DNA from: Prosthecobacter debontii | GTDB lineage: Bacteria > Verrucomicrobiota > Verrucomicrobiia > Chthoniobacterales > Chthoniobacteraceae | Direction: 5' to 3' | Length of the DNA: 32,990 bases | Assembly: GCA_945861385.1 (NCBI GenBank) | Contig: CAMAUI010000047.1 | Span: 1-32,990 of the forward strand | In this document: positions 32,102-32,990 of the stretch, one piece after another | Layout: every line of letters starts with the position of its first letter | How positions within the stretch are numbered: the first letter of the stretch is position 1 | Position numbers and translations under genes: made by a program | The notes under the pieces: model-generated | The model's input: the letters and a program-made list of their open reading frames with translations, nothing else | Told to the model about the DNA's origin: nothing | Database searches by the model: none

Positions 32102-32990
32102 TCATTTGTTCCCGTCCGCCGCCGGGCGCATCTTCGCGCCCTTGTGTTTCCAGAGTTTGTCCTTCAGCGAGGGGAACAGTTCAAGGGCGTTGTCGCGCAT
32201 GATCTGCGTGCCGATGCGCAGCGCGTGTTCCTCGCGCAGTTCGCCGCGCACGACCTTCCCGGCGAGCGCCTCCGCCAGACAGCGCCGCGTGAACTCCGTC
32301 GCCGCGTAAATGCCCTCGGCGTGGTGGGCGTCCGCGCCCCACAGGATGCGGTTGGAACCCATCACCTCCAGCCATTCCTCGTACGCGCGCCGGCCCATCG
32401 TGTAGCTGATGGTCGGGAGCCAGACGGAATCAATCCACACATTCTTGTGCCGCGTCGCGATCGCGCCGGTCTCGCCGATCCACGGGTAGCCGCCATGGAA
32501 CAGGATGAATTTGGTTTTCGGATTCGCGGCAATCAGGTCCACGAGGAGCATCGGGTTGCTCCCCTGGATGCGGGCGTGGCCCGTGTGAATCTGGAACGGG
32601 ATGTCCAGCTTCGCGCTCAACTCCACGATGCGCCACATCACGTAATCCTGGAACGCCTTCACATCCTCCGCCGATGATTTCGCCCGCGGCTTGCCCCACG
32701 CCTTCTCCGCCCGCTCCTTCGCGACCACGGCGAAATCCAGCGTCCGCTCGTAGGCCGTGGTCGTCTTCAAACACACCGCCCCTTTCGCCTTCCCGAAGGT
32801 CATGATGCGCTCAATGACGGCGATGTAGTCGTCCAGCGATTCCATTTTCATGTTCTCGCGCGCGGCGAAGCGGTAAGGCGAATCATTCGGCCGCGCGAGG
32901 TCCGACGGGTCAATGCCGCGGATCAGCGCGGTGACATTCACCGTCGGCACGGCGAAGGGATATTCCAAATTGAAGCCGAGCCGGTCCCAG
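32102..32990 (-). CDS. Amidohydrolase (PF04909-like), N-terminus outside window
   Basis: About 295 residues are visible and the frame is open to the window edge (WDRLGFNLEYPFAVPTVNV), so the start and the first metal-binding HxH lie beyond it. Visible hallmarks of the amidohydrolase-2 TIM barrel are FQIHTGHARIQG, with His residues after strand 5, ILFHGGYPWIGETG with the next His, and RILWGADAHHAEG with the catalytic Asp. The C-terminal helix runs through IMRDNALELFPSLK, usual for the family. Members hydrolyse, isomerise or decarboxylate small organic acids and sugars, for example uronic acid-type compounds. Convergence with the heparinase-family gene suggests use of its breakdown product, but this is inference. 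The TTG at 32968 is not the likely start. Confidence 0.85.
   Translation of the reverse strand, partial: WDRLGFNLEYPFAVPTVNVTALIRGIDPSDLARPNDSPYRFAARENMKMESLDDYIAVIERIMTFGKAKGAVCLKTTTAYERTLDFAVVAKERAEKAWGKPRAKSSAEDVKAFQDYVMWRIVELSAKLDIPFQIHTGHARIQGSNPMLLVDLIAANPKTKFILFHGGYPWIGETGAIATRHKNVWIDSVWLPTISYTMGRRAYEEWLEVMGSNRILWGADAHHAEGIYAATEFTRRCLAEALAGKVVRGELREEHALRIGTQIMRDNALELFPSLKDKLWKHKGAKMRPAADGNK

Noticed and set aside
1..32990. Prophage, CRISPR array or integrated island
   Set aside because: No integrase, capsid, tail or Cas genes and no regularly spaced direct repeats were seen; the tRNA-Ser gene is intact with no second copy of its 3' end noticed.

Overview
The window is a GC-rich bacterial chromosome segment, most likely from a member of the Verrucomicrobiota (PVC group). 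The best taxonomic marker is a 51-residue basic protein (22390..22545) that matches the small basic protein family I know from Verrucomicrobia, Planctomycetes and Chlamydia relatives. Supporting hints are the paired secreted PQQ-propeller proteins, the heparinase/SGNH hydrolase locus and the near absence of Shine-Dalgarno sequences. I cannot resolve the order or genus. No rRNA, CRISPR array, intact transposase or integrase was seen.

Layout: (1) 1..5994, plus strand: the tail of a lipase-like hydrolase; a DUF2490 outer-membrane barrel; a secreted protein of unknown function coupled to a DUF4105/Lnb-like membrane protein; then a lipoprotein, an Ala-rich helical protein and a three-domain peptidoglycan-degrading enzyme without signal peptide. 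(2) 6173..7351: a soluble orphan PAS histidine kinase. (3) 7366..16170: a conserved hypothetical gene and a MarR regulator on the minus strand. The regulator is divergent, across a perfect 9+6+9 palindrome, from a four-gene unit encoding two secreted PQQ-like propellers, an MFS transporter and a stand-alone ANL adenylation domain; a LysR regulator converges on its end. (4) 16252..21998: a giant DUF2339 membrane protein, a broken elongation factor P gene with a foreign-looking tail, rmuC and a CecG-type permease. (5) 21999..22850: a 179-bp element with perfect 26-bp inverted ends, the small basic protein gene with leader hairpin and terminator, and tRNA-Ser(CGA). (6) 22985..28299: a lipoprotein, MMPL/RND exporter, LpxL-like acyltransferase, LolA-like carrier and YdjM-like membrane hydrolase. 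(7) 28351..32990: an SGNH hydrolase, a secreted beta-rich protein, a heparinase II/III-family lyase and a partial amidohydrolase, suggesting glycan breakdown.

How genes work together (inference): region 3 looks like a regulated uptake/activation system for a carboxylic, probably aromatic, acid with periplasmic propeller partners. Region 6 looks like the export and acyl-transfer half of a lipid or aryl-polyene-like pathway whose synthesis genes are not in view. Region 7 looks like saccharide processing. The least explained parts are the MarR/propeller/ANL unit, the lipoprotein/Ala-rich/muralytic trio, the chimeric efp remnant and the inverted-repeat element.
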